From Cystobacterineae bacterium (GTDB taxonomy: Bacteria; Myxococcota; Myxococcia; Myxococcales; Myxococcaceae), in the NCBI GenBank assembly GCA_009781495.1, contig WQYA01000019.1, positions 1 to 32,479 of the forward strand: 32,479 nt of DNA, read 5' to 3'. The notes under the pieces are model-generated. The model saw nothing but the letters and a program-made list of their open reading frames with translations, was not told the DNA's origin and did not search any database. Shown here one piece after another: positions 25,156 through 32,157 of the stretch (position 1 is its first letter; each line of letters opens with the position of its first letter). Position numbers and translations under genes: made by a program.

Positions 25156-25280
25156 CGCATTCCTCGACTGTTATCAAATAGCGTTTTTCTGCTCCTTGCC
25201 CCACTTCTTCTACCTTTCCCTTCATCACAAATTTCTTTTAGGCGCTCCGCTGTCATTGGTTCGTTAATATCTCTAATCAT
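25152..25280 (-). CDS. Small ORF (42 aa), possible frameshift of a 52-aa protein
   Basis: ATG 25280 has a perfect TTGGAGGA ribosome site 4-5 bases upstream on the minus strand. The frame reads MIRDINEPMTAERLKEICDE and then a basic tail of 22 residues. In the +1 frame the same DNA reads GKVEEVGQGAEKRYLITVEE, which resembles the end of the upstream small ORF (GKIEERVFGSEKRYIVRLEE). Dropping one A of the AAA in GGGAAAGG would join the two into a 52-residue protein. So the 42-aa version may be frameshifted. Function unknown. Confidence 0.4.
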   Translation of the reverse strand: MIRDINEPMTAERLKEICDEGKGRRSGARSRKTLFDNSRGMR

Positions 25281-25413
25281 TCAATTCCTCCAATCTAACG
25301 ATATATCGTTTTTCGCTCCCAAATACTCTTTCTTCAATTTTTCCACTAAGAACATATTTGCAAGCCTTCTGGCAGTTAGCTTTAGGGCACCCAAGGTTAA
25401 CTAAACAGGCCAA
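25273..25413 (-). CDS. Small Cys-containing ORF (46 aa or longer)
   Basis: The minus-strand frame ends at 25273, overlapping the start of the next small gene. It reads NLGCPKANCQKACKYVLSGK then IEERVFGSEKRYIVRLEELN. Three Cys spaced C-x4-C-x3-C suggest metal binding. Only TTG starts are available (25413, 25425, 25443) and none has a ribosome site, so the 5' end is uncertain or lost. The C-terminal half is similar to an alternative frame of the downstream small ORF. AACGATATATCGTT, a perfect 14-bp palindrome (25297-25310), falls within its coding sequence. Confidence 0.35.
   Translation of the reverse strand: MACLVNLGCPKANCQKACKYVLSGKIEERVFGSEKRYIVRLEELND
25297..25310. promoter_or_regulatory. 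14-bp perfect palindrome, possible operator
   Basis: AACGATATATCGTT lies 17 bases before the minus-strand ATG 25280. It could be a dimeric repressor site, but it is also inside an upstream reading frame, so it may be chance. Confidence 0.35.
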
Positions 25414-25418
25414 AACGC

Positions 25419-25448
25419 TTGACAAAAAAGATGTAAAATGCAATAAAT
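25419..25448 (+). promoter_or_regulatory. Possible promoter of the terS gene
   Basis: TTGACA (25419-25424) followed after 17-18 bases by AATAAA or ATAAAT (25442-25448), about 55 bases before the terS ATG. Only the -35 box is a strong match. Confidence 0.4.
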
Positions 25449-25502
25449 TTAGGTGGTTGGGGTTTTGGGTGAGTTAACAGCAAAAAACATTCCCATGCGC
25501 AC

Positions 25503-25976
25503 ATGAGACAAAAACAAGAAATAGAGCAATGCAGAAAGTTCCTCTTCATTCGCCATGTGCTTGAAGGGAAAAGTGCCGCAAGGGCTGCTCGCCTGGCGGG
25601 GTACTCTCTAAAAGGTGCCAAGGTACAGGGACACAGGTTGATGAAGGACAAGGACGTGAGGGCGGCTATTGAGGAAGGAAGAAAACAGGCCCCACCCTTG
25701 AAGCTGGCAGAGTCTCAAGAGTCCGAGTCTTCCACGTCTACCAAAGCGCCGCAGTTGCTTGCCGCCATGGGTATTGGGGAAATTCGCATGCTTTTAGACG
25801 CCATAGCGAGGGGTATAGCCCGGGAAGAGGTACCCATGCCCAAGGGGGGTACTTTGGTGGTGCGACCTCCAGACACCCGCACACGGCTTAAGGCCCTTGA
25901 GTTGAATGCCAAAATCCTAGGGCTGCTCGACAAAGACAAGGACAGTTGGAGCAGCGTGCCTCCTATTGTCATATGA
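25503..25976 (+). CDS. terS: Phage terminase small subunit (TerS)
   Basis: TerS binds the pac/cos site and directs DNA to the packaging motor. In satellites, a resident TerS redirects helper capsids to satellite DNA. The N-terminal helix-turn-helix region (residues 10-65) reads CRKFLFIRHVLEGKSAARAA, RLAGYSLKGAKVQGHRLM and VRAAIEEGR, the terminase small-subunit pattern. The centre (IGEIRMLLDAIARGIAREEV) would form the oligomerisation core. The C-terminus is LKALELNAKILGLLDKDKD. At 157 residues it is normal for the family. ATG 25503 has no clear ribosome site. No large terminase follows, which supports a satellite rather than a prophage. Confidence 0.85.
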   Translation: MRQKQEIEQCRKFLFIRHVLEGKSAARAARLAGYSLKGAKVQGHRLMKDKDVRAAIEEGRKQAPPLKLAESQESESSTSTKAPQLLAAMGIGEIRMLLDAIARGIAREEVPMPKGGTLVVRPPDTRTRLKALELNAKILGLLDKDKDSWSSVPPIVI

Positions 25977-26052
25977 GCGGCAACCTCTTTGGTGAGTTGA
26001 GGCTGGAGCCAGGAACCGAATGCGGCTTCACTCTCCAATAAATGTAGAGGAG

Positions 26053-26149
26053 CTAGGGCGGTTTTGGTTGAGTCCTAGACACTCTTCCAATCCAGCTAGC
26101 AGGGGAGCAGTGGCTTCAAGCATACGCGCTTAAACCAAAACCGCTCTAG
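26053..26149. repeat. 17-bp inverted repeat pair with 63-base spacer
   Basis: CTAGGGCGGTTTTGGTT (26053-26069) matches the inverse of AACCAAAACCGCTCTAG (26133-26149) with one wobble. It fills the gap between terS and the 3' end of the convergent OB-fold gene. It could be a bidirectional terminator, a small RNA or a MITE-like insertion; no flanking target duplication is visible. Confidence 0.6.
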
Positions 26150-27075
26150 GTTTTCGGCTCATCCAATTCCTTCAGCTTCACAACCCCACGAAGCTCATCG
26201 GCCACTTTTTCAGCCCGAAGAGAAGCCGCCGCGTCTTTTTTGAATTCTCGCTTTGCCTTTGTACATAGGTTTCCAAATGGGTCATCGAAACATGACGAGT
26301 CTTGCGGAAGCTCTGCACCCATCGCATATATTTCGATAAGCATCTCTCCAAGGGGCTTCACAACGGGAACATTGCCACTGAGAAATTCAGAAATGGCGTT
26401 TTCTGCCTGAGAAACTGCAATTGCAGAATACTCGTCAGCAAATTGGCACTCGTCGAGCATAGAAATAGAAAGCATCATTCCTTTGCCCTTGCACACCATG
26501 TGAACTTTTGAGCCTTTCTTCGCCACCGCCGCTCTGCTTAGGCTGCTGGTTTTCAGGGATGCACGGACGCGAGAAAAGTTTTTGTGCCCTTTGAGGACAA
26601 GATAGCCCACTCCCATAATGTCCTTGTTGATTTCTTCAACGACGCCAGAGACAAGAATCATCCTGCCCTTGAACATCTGGTCTGCAGATATTTCGTTGCT
26701 TTCATATTCGAACGAATAGTTAGGAGCTAGAATAACGGCAGACAATCCAGCCATCGAAAGCGCCGCATTTTCAATGCTCTCATCGTTAACTTTTGCCTCG
26801 CCTATTGCTTTTTTCGCCGCCGCAGAAATTGTCAGCTTGAGCAACCTAACTCCTTGCTCATTCAGAGATGGCCTGGTTGTTTCTTGCTCTGCTTTGGTTT
26901 TGCTCTCTTGGGTCTTGAAATTTTCGCGAATCTCAGCACCAACTCCAGCAACACTCGCAACACCAACAGCGCCAACACCGAAGCAGGCAATGCAGCTTCC
27001 AATGCCAAGCACAAAAAGAAGTCCAAGCGCTGCTAAAATGTATACCCAAGGACTGGTTTTCTTCGCTTCACTCAT
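26146..27075 (-). CDS. Membrane-anchored OB-fold (tRNA_anti-like) protein
   Basis: A 309-residue cargo protein. Residues 10-45 form a hydrophobic segment (WVYILAALGLLFVLGIGSCI, then Gly/Val/Ala-rich), so it is inner-membrane anchored, and a charged linker follows. The stretch SADQMFKGRMILVSGVVEEI, LVLKGHKNFSRVRASL, AKKGSKVHMVCKGKGMMLSI, MLDECQF has the spacing of the tRNA_anti-like OB fold found in small membrane proteins. The C-terminal 90 residues are helical and charged with two Cys. AAGAGAAA lies just upstream of ATG 27075. It is transcribed divergently from the XRE regulator. Function unknown; phage-related cargo is an inference from position. Confidence 0.7.
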   Translation of the reverse strand: MSEAKKTSPWVYILAALGLLFVLGIGSCIACFGVGAVGVASVAGVGAEIRENFKTQESKTKAEQETTRPSLNEQGVRLLKLTISAAAKKAIGEAKVNDESIENAALSMAGLSAVILAPNYSFEYESNEISADQMFKGRMILVSGVVEEINKDIMGVGYLVLKGHKNFSRVRASLKTSSLSRAAVAKKGSKVHMVCKGKGMMLSISMLDECQFADEYSAIAVSQAENAISEFLSGNVPVVKPLGEMLIEIYAMGAELPQDSSCFDDPFGNLCTKAKREFKKDAAASLRAEKVADELRGVVKLKELDEPKT

Positions 27076-27155
27076 GAGTTTCTCTTTTCTTGGTTGCTGT
27101 GTGGTCGGCCGAAACGGTGAATGCAGTCACTAACGTGAATTCATAGACTGCTTTA

Positions 27156-27180
27156 TACGTCAAACAAGGCTACGTCAAAC
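27156..27180. promoter_or_regulatory. Direct repeat operator between the OB-fold and XRE genes
   Basis: TACGTCAAAC occurs at 27156-27165 and 27171-27180 (15-base period), and GTGACGTA follows at 27181-27188 in the inverse sense. This lies in the divergent intergenic gap next to the XRE start, the usual place for an autoregulatory operator. Confidence 0.5.
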
Positions 27181-27195
27181 GTGACGTATTATGCA

Positions 27196-27453
27196 ATGAA
27201 GTATCTGGCTACGCATCCTTATGTGAAACGTGAAGCCAACCCCCATAAGCTCGCTGTTCGCTTTGGAAAAAAGTGCCGCCAAGTGCGACATGAGCATGGG
27301 TTGTCTCAGCTCGACATGGTGAGATATGCCGACTTTTCATTGTCCCACTACCAAAAAATTGAACGCGGCGACCTTGACCCACGCCTTACGACAATCAAAC
27401 GCCTGGCCGACGCTTTTGGTGTGAGTATGGCAGAGCTTTTGGACGGACTTTGA
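27196..27453 (+). CDS. XRE-family (Cro/CI-type) transcriptional regulator
   Basis: The 85-residue product is essentially one helix-turn-helix domain: RFGKKCRQVRHEHGLSQLDM, YADFSLSHYQKIERGDLDPR, TTIKRLADAFGVSMAELLD. The Q-x-E-R-G region and C-terminal helix are standard for Cro/CI HTH. ATG 27196 is preferred to the in-frame GTG 27181, which sits inside the operator-like repeats; neither has a good ribosome site. It is divergent from the OB-fold gene and probably controls that gene and itself. Confidence 0.88.
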   Translation: MKYLATHPYVKREANPHKLAVRFGKKCRQVRHEHGLSQLDMVRYADFSLSHYQKIERGDLDPRLTTIKRLADAFGVSMAELLDGL

Positions 27454-27607
27454 GTTTTGGGTGCTAAATTTTAAGCCGTGGTGGCTGAACTTCGCAGCCA
27501 ACACGCAGGGCAAAAACACCCACGTAAAAAATAACCCACGCAACAACGAAAGATGCTATTCTCCCTTTTGCTGCAAGAGATTGTGGCTGGGGCTGCTAAG
27601 CCCATTA

Positions 27608-28772
27608 TGTCTAACATGAACGGAGAGAGCCTGCCGGTGGACCTTATCTCTTCGTTCTGCGTGGCTCCATTCTGGCGGCTCGAATGGGGAATCGCAAGGC
27701 TCTATATGAGCATCTCCCATGTGCAATAGGTTTTTTTCTGTGCATTGTTTTCTTTACGCCAGGCCTCTTTGACTTCTCAGACAGGAAAGCTTGCAGCTCT
27801 ATATTCGGCCTTTTGTGCAGCATGTGTTGCCGCTGCTGGCCCAGATGAAATTCGCTTGAAATAGCGGTAGATTCACACCTCATTCGCCGGACGGACTCGA
27901 AGTCCTGGGCCTTGCTCAGTTTCGTGAGTCTCGGTTTTTTCCGTCTTCGTCATCTCCTTCGCCTGCGCAATTTTTTGCTTCTCCCTTCTCTAAAAAAGTC
28001 TTCTATCCTTTGGGCCTTCCCTCTCACTCTCCTCCTCGCCCTTACGCATATTCCCGCTGCGGACACTCGCTTATGTGGCCTTTCTCATAGCGCCGACCAT
28101 GCGCTAATAACGCCCATAACGTCCGCGCCGCCTTGTTCGCTAACGCTACCACCGCTACGTTGTGCGGACGCCGCTCCATTAACTTCTCCTCCCACGGATT
28201 CCCGCCCCTCCGCTTCACTTGCTGCAATACACTCCTCGCACCGTGGATGAATAACATCCGCAAATATACGTCGCCGCGCTTGCTGATGCCGTATAGACGA
28301 CTCTTCCCTCCCGTCCCCATTTGCCGCGGTACCAACCCCACCCACCCAGCAAACTCCCTCCCGGACTTGAATGCCTTCGCGTCCCCCATTGTCGCTACCG
28401 CCGCCGTCGCCGTCAACGGACCTACGCCCGGAATTTCACTCACCACCTTCACCGCTACGTCGTCCTTCTTCCAAGAAAAAATGACACGCTCAATGCCCAC
28501 TATTCGCTTCTCAAACTTCAACAGCCCTTCAACTGCTTGTTCACCACCTCGCCTGTTTTCTCCTCAATAAAATGCACCTGGAAAACATTCTTTGCCGTGT
28601 CCACTCCAACGGGTGTAAGCTTCATGTCGTGCTCCTTCGTGTTCGTCGTTTGTTGAACTTCAGGGCCTCTTTGGGCTCTTCAAAGCCGTTAGCCCAGAAG
28701 GAGCACACTCTACCTCTCCCGTGCTCCCTCGGGGAGATGCTCATTTCATTCGCAGGCTTTTCATGTTAGACA
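27608..28772 (-). mobile_element. Defective IS110/IS1111-type insertion sequence
   Basis: TGTCTAACATGAA (27608-27620) and its exact inverse TTCATGTTAGACA (28760-28772) delimit about 1165 bp holding an IS110-type transposase remnant on the minus strand. The transposase ATG is about 135 bases from the right repeat. About 420 bases at its 3' side (27621-28041) are non-coding. Inverted ends plus a long 3' non-coding end fit the IS1111 subgroup. I saw no target duplication, as expected for this family. Confidence 0.7.
28042..28625 (-). pseudogene. IS110-family transposase with internal deletion
   Basis: The N-terminus reads MKLTPVGVDTAKNVFQVHFI then EEKTGEVVNKQLKGC and stops; it carries the first Asp of the DEDD (RuvC-like) site. 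The second frame, 28521-28042, carries the C-terminal transposase_20 region: EIPGVGPLTATAAVATMGDA, FAGWVGLVPRQMGTGGKSRL, ISKRGDVYLRMLFIHGARSV. Members of the family have about 150 more residues between these parts, holding the rest of the DEDD site. The two frames differ by one position, so an internal deletion plus frame change has inactivated the gene. The C-terminal Ser-bearing region is largely intact. Confidence 0.85.
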
Positions 28773-28905
28773 GCCGGTCTTAGCAGCTTGTTTGAGCCGC
28801 CATTTTTTTTTGACCCTCAAATGACATTGCCCGGCCTCCTTCGAATGCAGCGGAGAGCCGGTCATACCTGAAGAAGGAAAGCTGAGCGAAGACGAGAAAA
28901 ATGCA

Positions 28906-29259
28906 TTGATCGCCATCCACGCGCGTTTGGCCTGTCTTAAGCAAAGCGGTTATTCTCACGCGAGCATTTTTATCGAGCAGGTACTGGTTTTGCTGGAGCT
29001 TTCGAATGTCAAAATCTACCTTGAAAGCATTGCTGCGGCGCTTGAAAATGTCGTTGGGGTTGTTCAGCAAAAACACAGAGGCGCAGGCTGGCACATTGGC
29101 GTCATTATTCGAGACTTGGAGAGGCTCACCGCCAACCTTCAACACAGCCAGGCAGGCCACGCGGCAGGCCAAAACACGCTGCACACTGCGCCCCAACACC
29201 AAGCCGCGCAAGAAGGCCATCCCACCATGGCTAACTTGCAGGCAGATGCGACGCCATGA
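28906..29259 (+). CDS. Helical protein of unknown function, probably 5'-truncated
   Basis: The frame is open from 28825 but has no ATG; TTG 28906 is the first usual start. The product reads IAIHARLACLKQSGYSHASI, FIEQVLVLLELSNVKIYLES, IAAALENVVGVVQQKHRG, a strongly helical, protein-like sequence. The open part before the TTG (VIPEEGKLSEDEKNAL) also looks coding. This suggests the real N-terminus was lost when the IS inserted just upstream (right end at 28772). The stop overlaps the ATG of a small downstream ORF (ATGA). A long frame on the opposite strand is less protein-like. Function unknown. Confidence 0.45.
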   Translation: MIAIHARLACLKQSGYSHASIFIEQVLVLLELSNVKIYLESIAAALENVVGVVQQKHRGAGWHIGVIIRDLERLTANLQHSQAGHAAGQNTLHTAPQHQAAQEGHPTMANLQADATP

Positions 29260-29387
29260 GCCCCACACTTTTGGAAGCAGATGAAAAACTTGATGAGGCG
29301 CATGCGGTTCCTAAAATGAAGGCGTGGCAAACAAGGGTGAAAGCCAAACTCTCAACCTTCCTAGGGCGTTGTTCAACGCTATGGTGA
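29256..29387 (+). CDS. Small coupled ORF (43 aa)
   Basis: ATG 29256 overlaps the stop of the preceding frame. The product begins MSPTLLEADEKLDEAHAVPK and continues MKAWQTRVKAKLSTFLGRC. It is amphipathic with an acidic first half and a basic second half. The overlap is the main support; the sequence has no recognisable family. A hairpin CCTCTAAA/TTTAGAGG lies about 35 bases downstream. Confidence 0.35.
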   Translation: MSPTLLEADEKLDEAHAVPKMKAWQTRVKAKLSTFLGRCSTLW

Positions 29388-29465
29388 TTTTCCCATTAGC
29401 GTACAAACTCCCTAAGGTAGCTACCTCTAAACTTTAGAGGCTCATGGGGACGAAGCGTAGCGGAG

Positions 29466-30701
29466 TCAAGCAAACGAAGTGAGCTTCCGCTGCCGCGTAG
29501 GCAGGCGCTTCCTCCGCGCCTCCAGCGCATGACGGGTCTTTTCCAGCTCGGCTTGCAACAGTTTCACGTCCGGCAGCACGGTGCGGTACTCGGCGGCCAT
29601 CACTTTGTTGGGCAGGCCGTCGAGCGCGTAGCGCGCCAGGGCGGATTTAGCGCGCACGCAGAGGATGAGTCCTACCGGCGGGTTTTCCCCGGGCATCGTC
29701 CAATGTTCGCGGGCATAGTTGCAATACAGATGCATTTGTCCCACGTCAGCATGCGTGAGTTCGTCGAGTTTCAAGTCAATAATAACCAGGCAGCGCAAGC
29801 GGCGATGGAAGAACAGCAAGTCTACCCGGAACCAGCTTTCATCCAGGCGCAGCCGCCGCTGACGGCCGACGAAAGCGAAGTCGTTGCCCAATTCCAGCAG
29901 AAAGTCTTCCAGCCGATGGATGAGTGCATCTTCCAACTCGAACTCGGAATATTCGTCCTTGAGATCTAAAAACTCCAGAACATAAGGGTCGCGAACGGCT
30001 TCATCAGGCGTAAGTACATCGCTGGGTTTGGGCTGGCTGTCTTTTTCAAGCATGGCGCGCTTGTTCTTCGACAGCAGCGCACGAGTATAAAACTGAGTGC
30101 CTATTTGGCGGGCGAGCTGGCGCACGCTCCAGCCGCCGCGAAGGGCTTCGGCTTCGTAGAACTCCCGTTCTTCAGTGGATCGGGTACGACGCATCAGGTG
30201 GATATAATGCGTCCATGTCAGAGGAAAGGCTTGGGCAAGTTGGCCCGGGTCGAAAATCCGAATCGCCGATTCGGATTTCTTTCCCCGTTGCTTACCGGTG
30301 GAAGGAGGAGGTTCTACACCGAATTTCCGAGACAGTGTTTCGGAAATTCGAGAGGGCGGGTAAGTCAGGTAGAACAACCGCATTTGTTCCAGGTTGTCCA
30401 CGCCAAACCCTCGCCCAAACCGGGTTGTCAGATCGACGGACAAGCGCTGAAGCAAAGCTTTGCCATAGTCGGCCCGCTCTTTGCCACCCTGATCGAATTC
30501 CACAATGCGCCGCCCAATCTCCCAATAACTGGCGGTCATCAGCGTATTGACGCTGCGTGCAGCGGCGTGGCGTGCTTGCTCCAGCAGGGCGACAATGCTG
30601 CCGTGGATGCCTGCATAATCGGCGCTCGTGCATTTTTCCACCGCAGCGGACGGGCCTTTCTTGGAGGGCGAAACCCGCTTGGTTGTTGTTTGTTTCGCCA
30701 T
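29466..30701 (-). CDS. YhcG / DUF1016 family PDDEXK nuclease
   Basis: A 411-residue protein. The N-terminal DUF1016_N part (about 25-190) has ARHAAARSVNTLMTASYWEI, GRRIVEFDQGG, LFYLTYP and LTWTHYIHLMR. The C-terminal PDDEXK domain (about 230-380) has VLEFLDLKDEYSEFELEDAL, DFAFVGRQRRL, the catalytic core FRVDLLFFHRRLRCLVIIDL with K in DLKLDEL, and DVGQMHLYCNYA. YhcG proteins are putative structure-specific nucleases seen on mobile elements and near restriction systems. ATG 30701 is preferred; a TTG at 30707 would overlap the upstream stop. It follows the Cys/His-rich gene with two bases between stop and ATG, so the two form one operon. Confidence 0.9.
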   Translation of the reverse strand: MAKQTTTKRVSPSKKGPSAAVEKCTSADYAGIHGSIVALLEQARHAAARSVNTLMTASYWEIGRRIVEFDQGGKERADYGKALLQRLSVDLTTRFGRGFGVDNLEQMRLFYLTYPPSRISETLSRKFGVEPPPSTGKQRGKKSESAIRIFDPGQLAQAFPLTWTHYIHLMRRTRSTEEREFYEAEALRGGWSVRQLARQIGTQFYTRALLSKNKRAMLEKDSQPKPSDVLTPDEAVRDPYVLEFLDLKDEYSEFELEDALIHRLEDFLLELGNDFAFVGRQRRLRLDESWFRVDLLFFHRRLRCLVIIDLKLDELTHADVGQMHLYCNYAREHWTMPGENPPVGLILCVRAKSALARYALDGLPNKVMAAEYRTVLPDVKLLQAELEKTRHALEARRKRLPTRQRKLTSFA

Positions 30702-30703
30702 GC

Positions 30704-31723
30704 TCAACCCAACCTAACAGGCTGAAGTGTTGTATGTACATGCTCGAAACTCCAGTCGGCGATTCCTTCGAACCCCGCGGCTAGATAGAACTGATTGTAG
30801 GGATAAAAAGCTAACATGCGTTCCTGGAGTGCCGCTTTTGAATCGGGAGGCAATGCATCCCACCATGAAATACGCAACGCATGATTCTCACAAACAATAG
30901 AAAGGCGCAGGAGAGCGTCTTTCAATTTTACTCCGGAGTGCACAGCGGCCGCTAATGACCCCAAGAATTTTTCACAGGTGCTTGAACTCGATACGTGCCA
31001 TGCAAAGCTAAACGACCATCCATTTTCTATGGGTGCCGTAAAGAACGTGATTAAATCAAGCGCTGGTTCTTCTGTTCCAAGCGTTTGCAAGTGGCCGCCA
31101 GTGAAATCGTAGTCTGGATGGAGGAGGCCGGAGAGCTGTAGGGCGCAAGGGGAATTCGACGTGAAGATGGTATAGGCAAAATCGCTGTAATTTTTAGAGA
31201 GAAGGGCTTGGTCATATTGCCCTTTGTGGTATTTCAGATTGTTGAAACCGATTGTGTTCCCCTCGTAACAAGCCGTCAACATGTCTTTGGCAGAAGGACT
31301 GAGATTGTGGTTGTTAACAAGATTGGGCAGCGCTCGAACAGCATTTTCCTTTACGAAGTACTCCCGGCACAAAGAACGATAAGCATAGAGTGCCACTTGT
31401 TGCGCATCAGGACGTAGCGGAAAGTTGTCGATTGGAGCGAACAACTCGTTGTCATGCGTTCCGCAAAAGCCTGCAAAGGCAGATGCTCGATTGAGTCCTA
31501 CTTTACGCATCATTGGTTTGCCATTGTTCTTCTTAAGCGTCGAGAAATCGCTGTTAAGACGATAGACGTGTCCGTTTTCCGCGATATGAGCAAGCTGTCC
31601 ACTTCGTTGAATTGAATGTGCCGAGACGATCTTGTCGCAGCGCACGCTACTTTCATAATGAAGGCAGCGCCCACGAGAACTCTGCTTTTTTACTTCTCTT
31701 ATAAAATCGTCAGCGAATGACAT
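30704..31723 (-). CDS. Cys/His-rich protein of unknown function, partner of YhcG
   Basis: A 339-residue protein with a zinc- or HNH-like N-terminus: GRCLHYESSVRCDKIVSAHS, IQRSGQLAHIAENGHVY, then FCGTHDNELF. The spacing of C-x-H, C and AHS, followed by CxxHDN, resembles a degenerate HNH/treble-clef module. The C-terminal 250 residues are mixed helical and match nothing I know. ATG 31723 has a weak ribosome site. It is first in the operon and its TGA lies two bases before the YhcG ATG. The pairing with a PDDEXK nuclease in island cargo suggests a defence or DNA-processing role; this is inference. Confidence 0.72.
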   Translation of the reverse strand: MSFADDFIREVKKQSSRGRCLHYESSVRCDKIVSAHSIQRSGQLAHIAENGHVYRLNSDFSTLKKNNGKPMMRKVGLNRASAFAGFCGTHDNELFAPIDNFPLRPDAQQVALYAYRSLCREYFVKENAVRALPNLVNNHNLSPSAKDMLTACYEGNTIGFNNLKYHKGQYDQALLSKNYSDFAYTIFTSNSPCALQLSGLLHPDYDFTGGHLQTLGTEEPALDLITFFTAPIENGWSFSFAWHVSSSSTCEKFLGSLAAAVHSGVKLKDALLRLSIVCENHALRISWWDALPPDSKAALQERMLAFYPYNQFYLAAGFEGIADWSFEHVHTTLQPVRLG

Positions 31724-32077
31724 TGGCTTTATTTATCCATCTTCGTCAAAGTTGGGGATAACTTACCATGCTTGTAGATGCGCGGCCATGAATGCTCACC
31801 ACATTCTTAACCTCGATCTCGCGACGGGGCTCTATCATGCCCGGCAAGTCAAAAAAATAGAAGGGCGTTCGCACAAAAACCACCGTTCACATGGAACGAA
31901 ACACGCAAGCCGCAGCGCGCTGGCCTCATGCTTCCTCTCCAGCCAGCTTGCTAAGTCCGCATGCGCTTGTGCTGCTTTGCTTTCTTCTGGAGCTGATTGT
32001 GCTTGCTGATCCTCAATGATAGAAAGGAAGGCAGGGGAAGAAGAGCAGCCCACCCACAAGGCACCCCAAAACATATT
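31724..32077. other. Non-coding right arm of the island
   Basis: No convincing gene. A 79-codon minus-strand frame (31835-32074) begins in the arm-site region and lacks a ribosome site. It should contain the promoter of the Cys/His-rich gene and the approach to the right attachment site. Confidence 0.4.
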
Positions 32078-32107
32078 GGGGTAACTTTGGGGGTAATACG
32101 AAAACTG
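32078..32107. repeat. Right GGGGTAAC repeats, candidate integrase arm sites
   Basis: GGGGTAACTTT (32078-32088) is followed by GGGGTAAT (32090-32097) and CGAAAACTG, matching the words and spacing seen at 19533-19572 beside int. Confidence 0.55.
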
Positions 32108-32157
32108 CTTGAAAATGTTTATGTGTCATATTGTGCGGTTATGGCATCAATTGCGAG

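Noticed and set aside
25003-25404. Plus-strand frame with a long poly-Ser/Phe stretch
   Set aside because: It is the antisense of the Glu-rich small gene; there is no ribosome site and the composition is an artefact of the GAA/GAG run.
28780-29268. 162-codon minus-strand frame opposite the helical protein
   Set aside because: The plus-strand frame is more protein-like and ends with an ATGA overlap to a second ORF. The minus frame has no ribosome site.
29529-30725. Long plus-strand frames opposite the YhcG gene
   Set aside because: They are antisense shadows; the minus strand carries the complete DUF1016 and PDDEXK motifs.
31835-32074. 79-codon minus-strand frame starting MFWGALWVGCSSS
   Set aside because: A lipobox-like start is visible, but the signal region is too short, it begins in the arm-site repeats and it lacks a ribosome site. 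Composition later is not coding-like.
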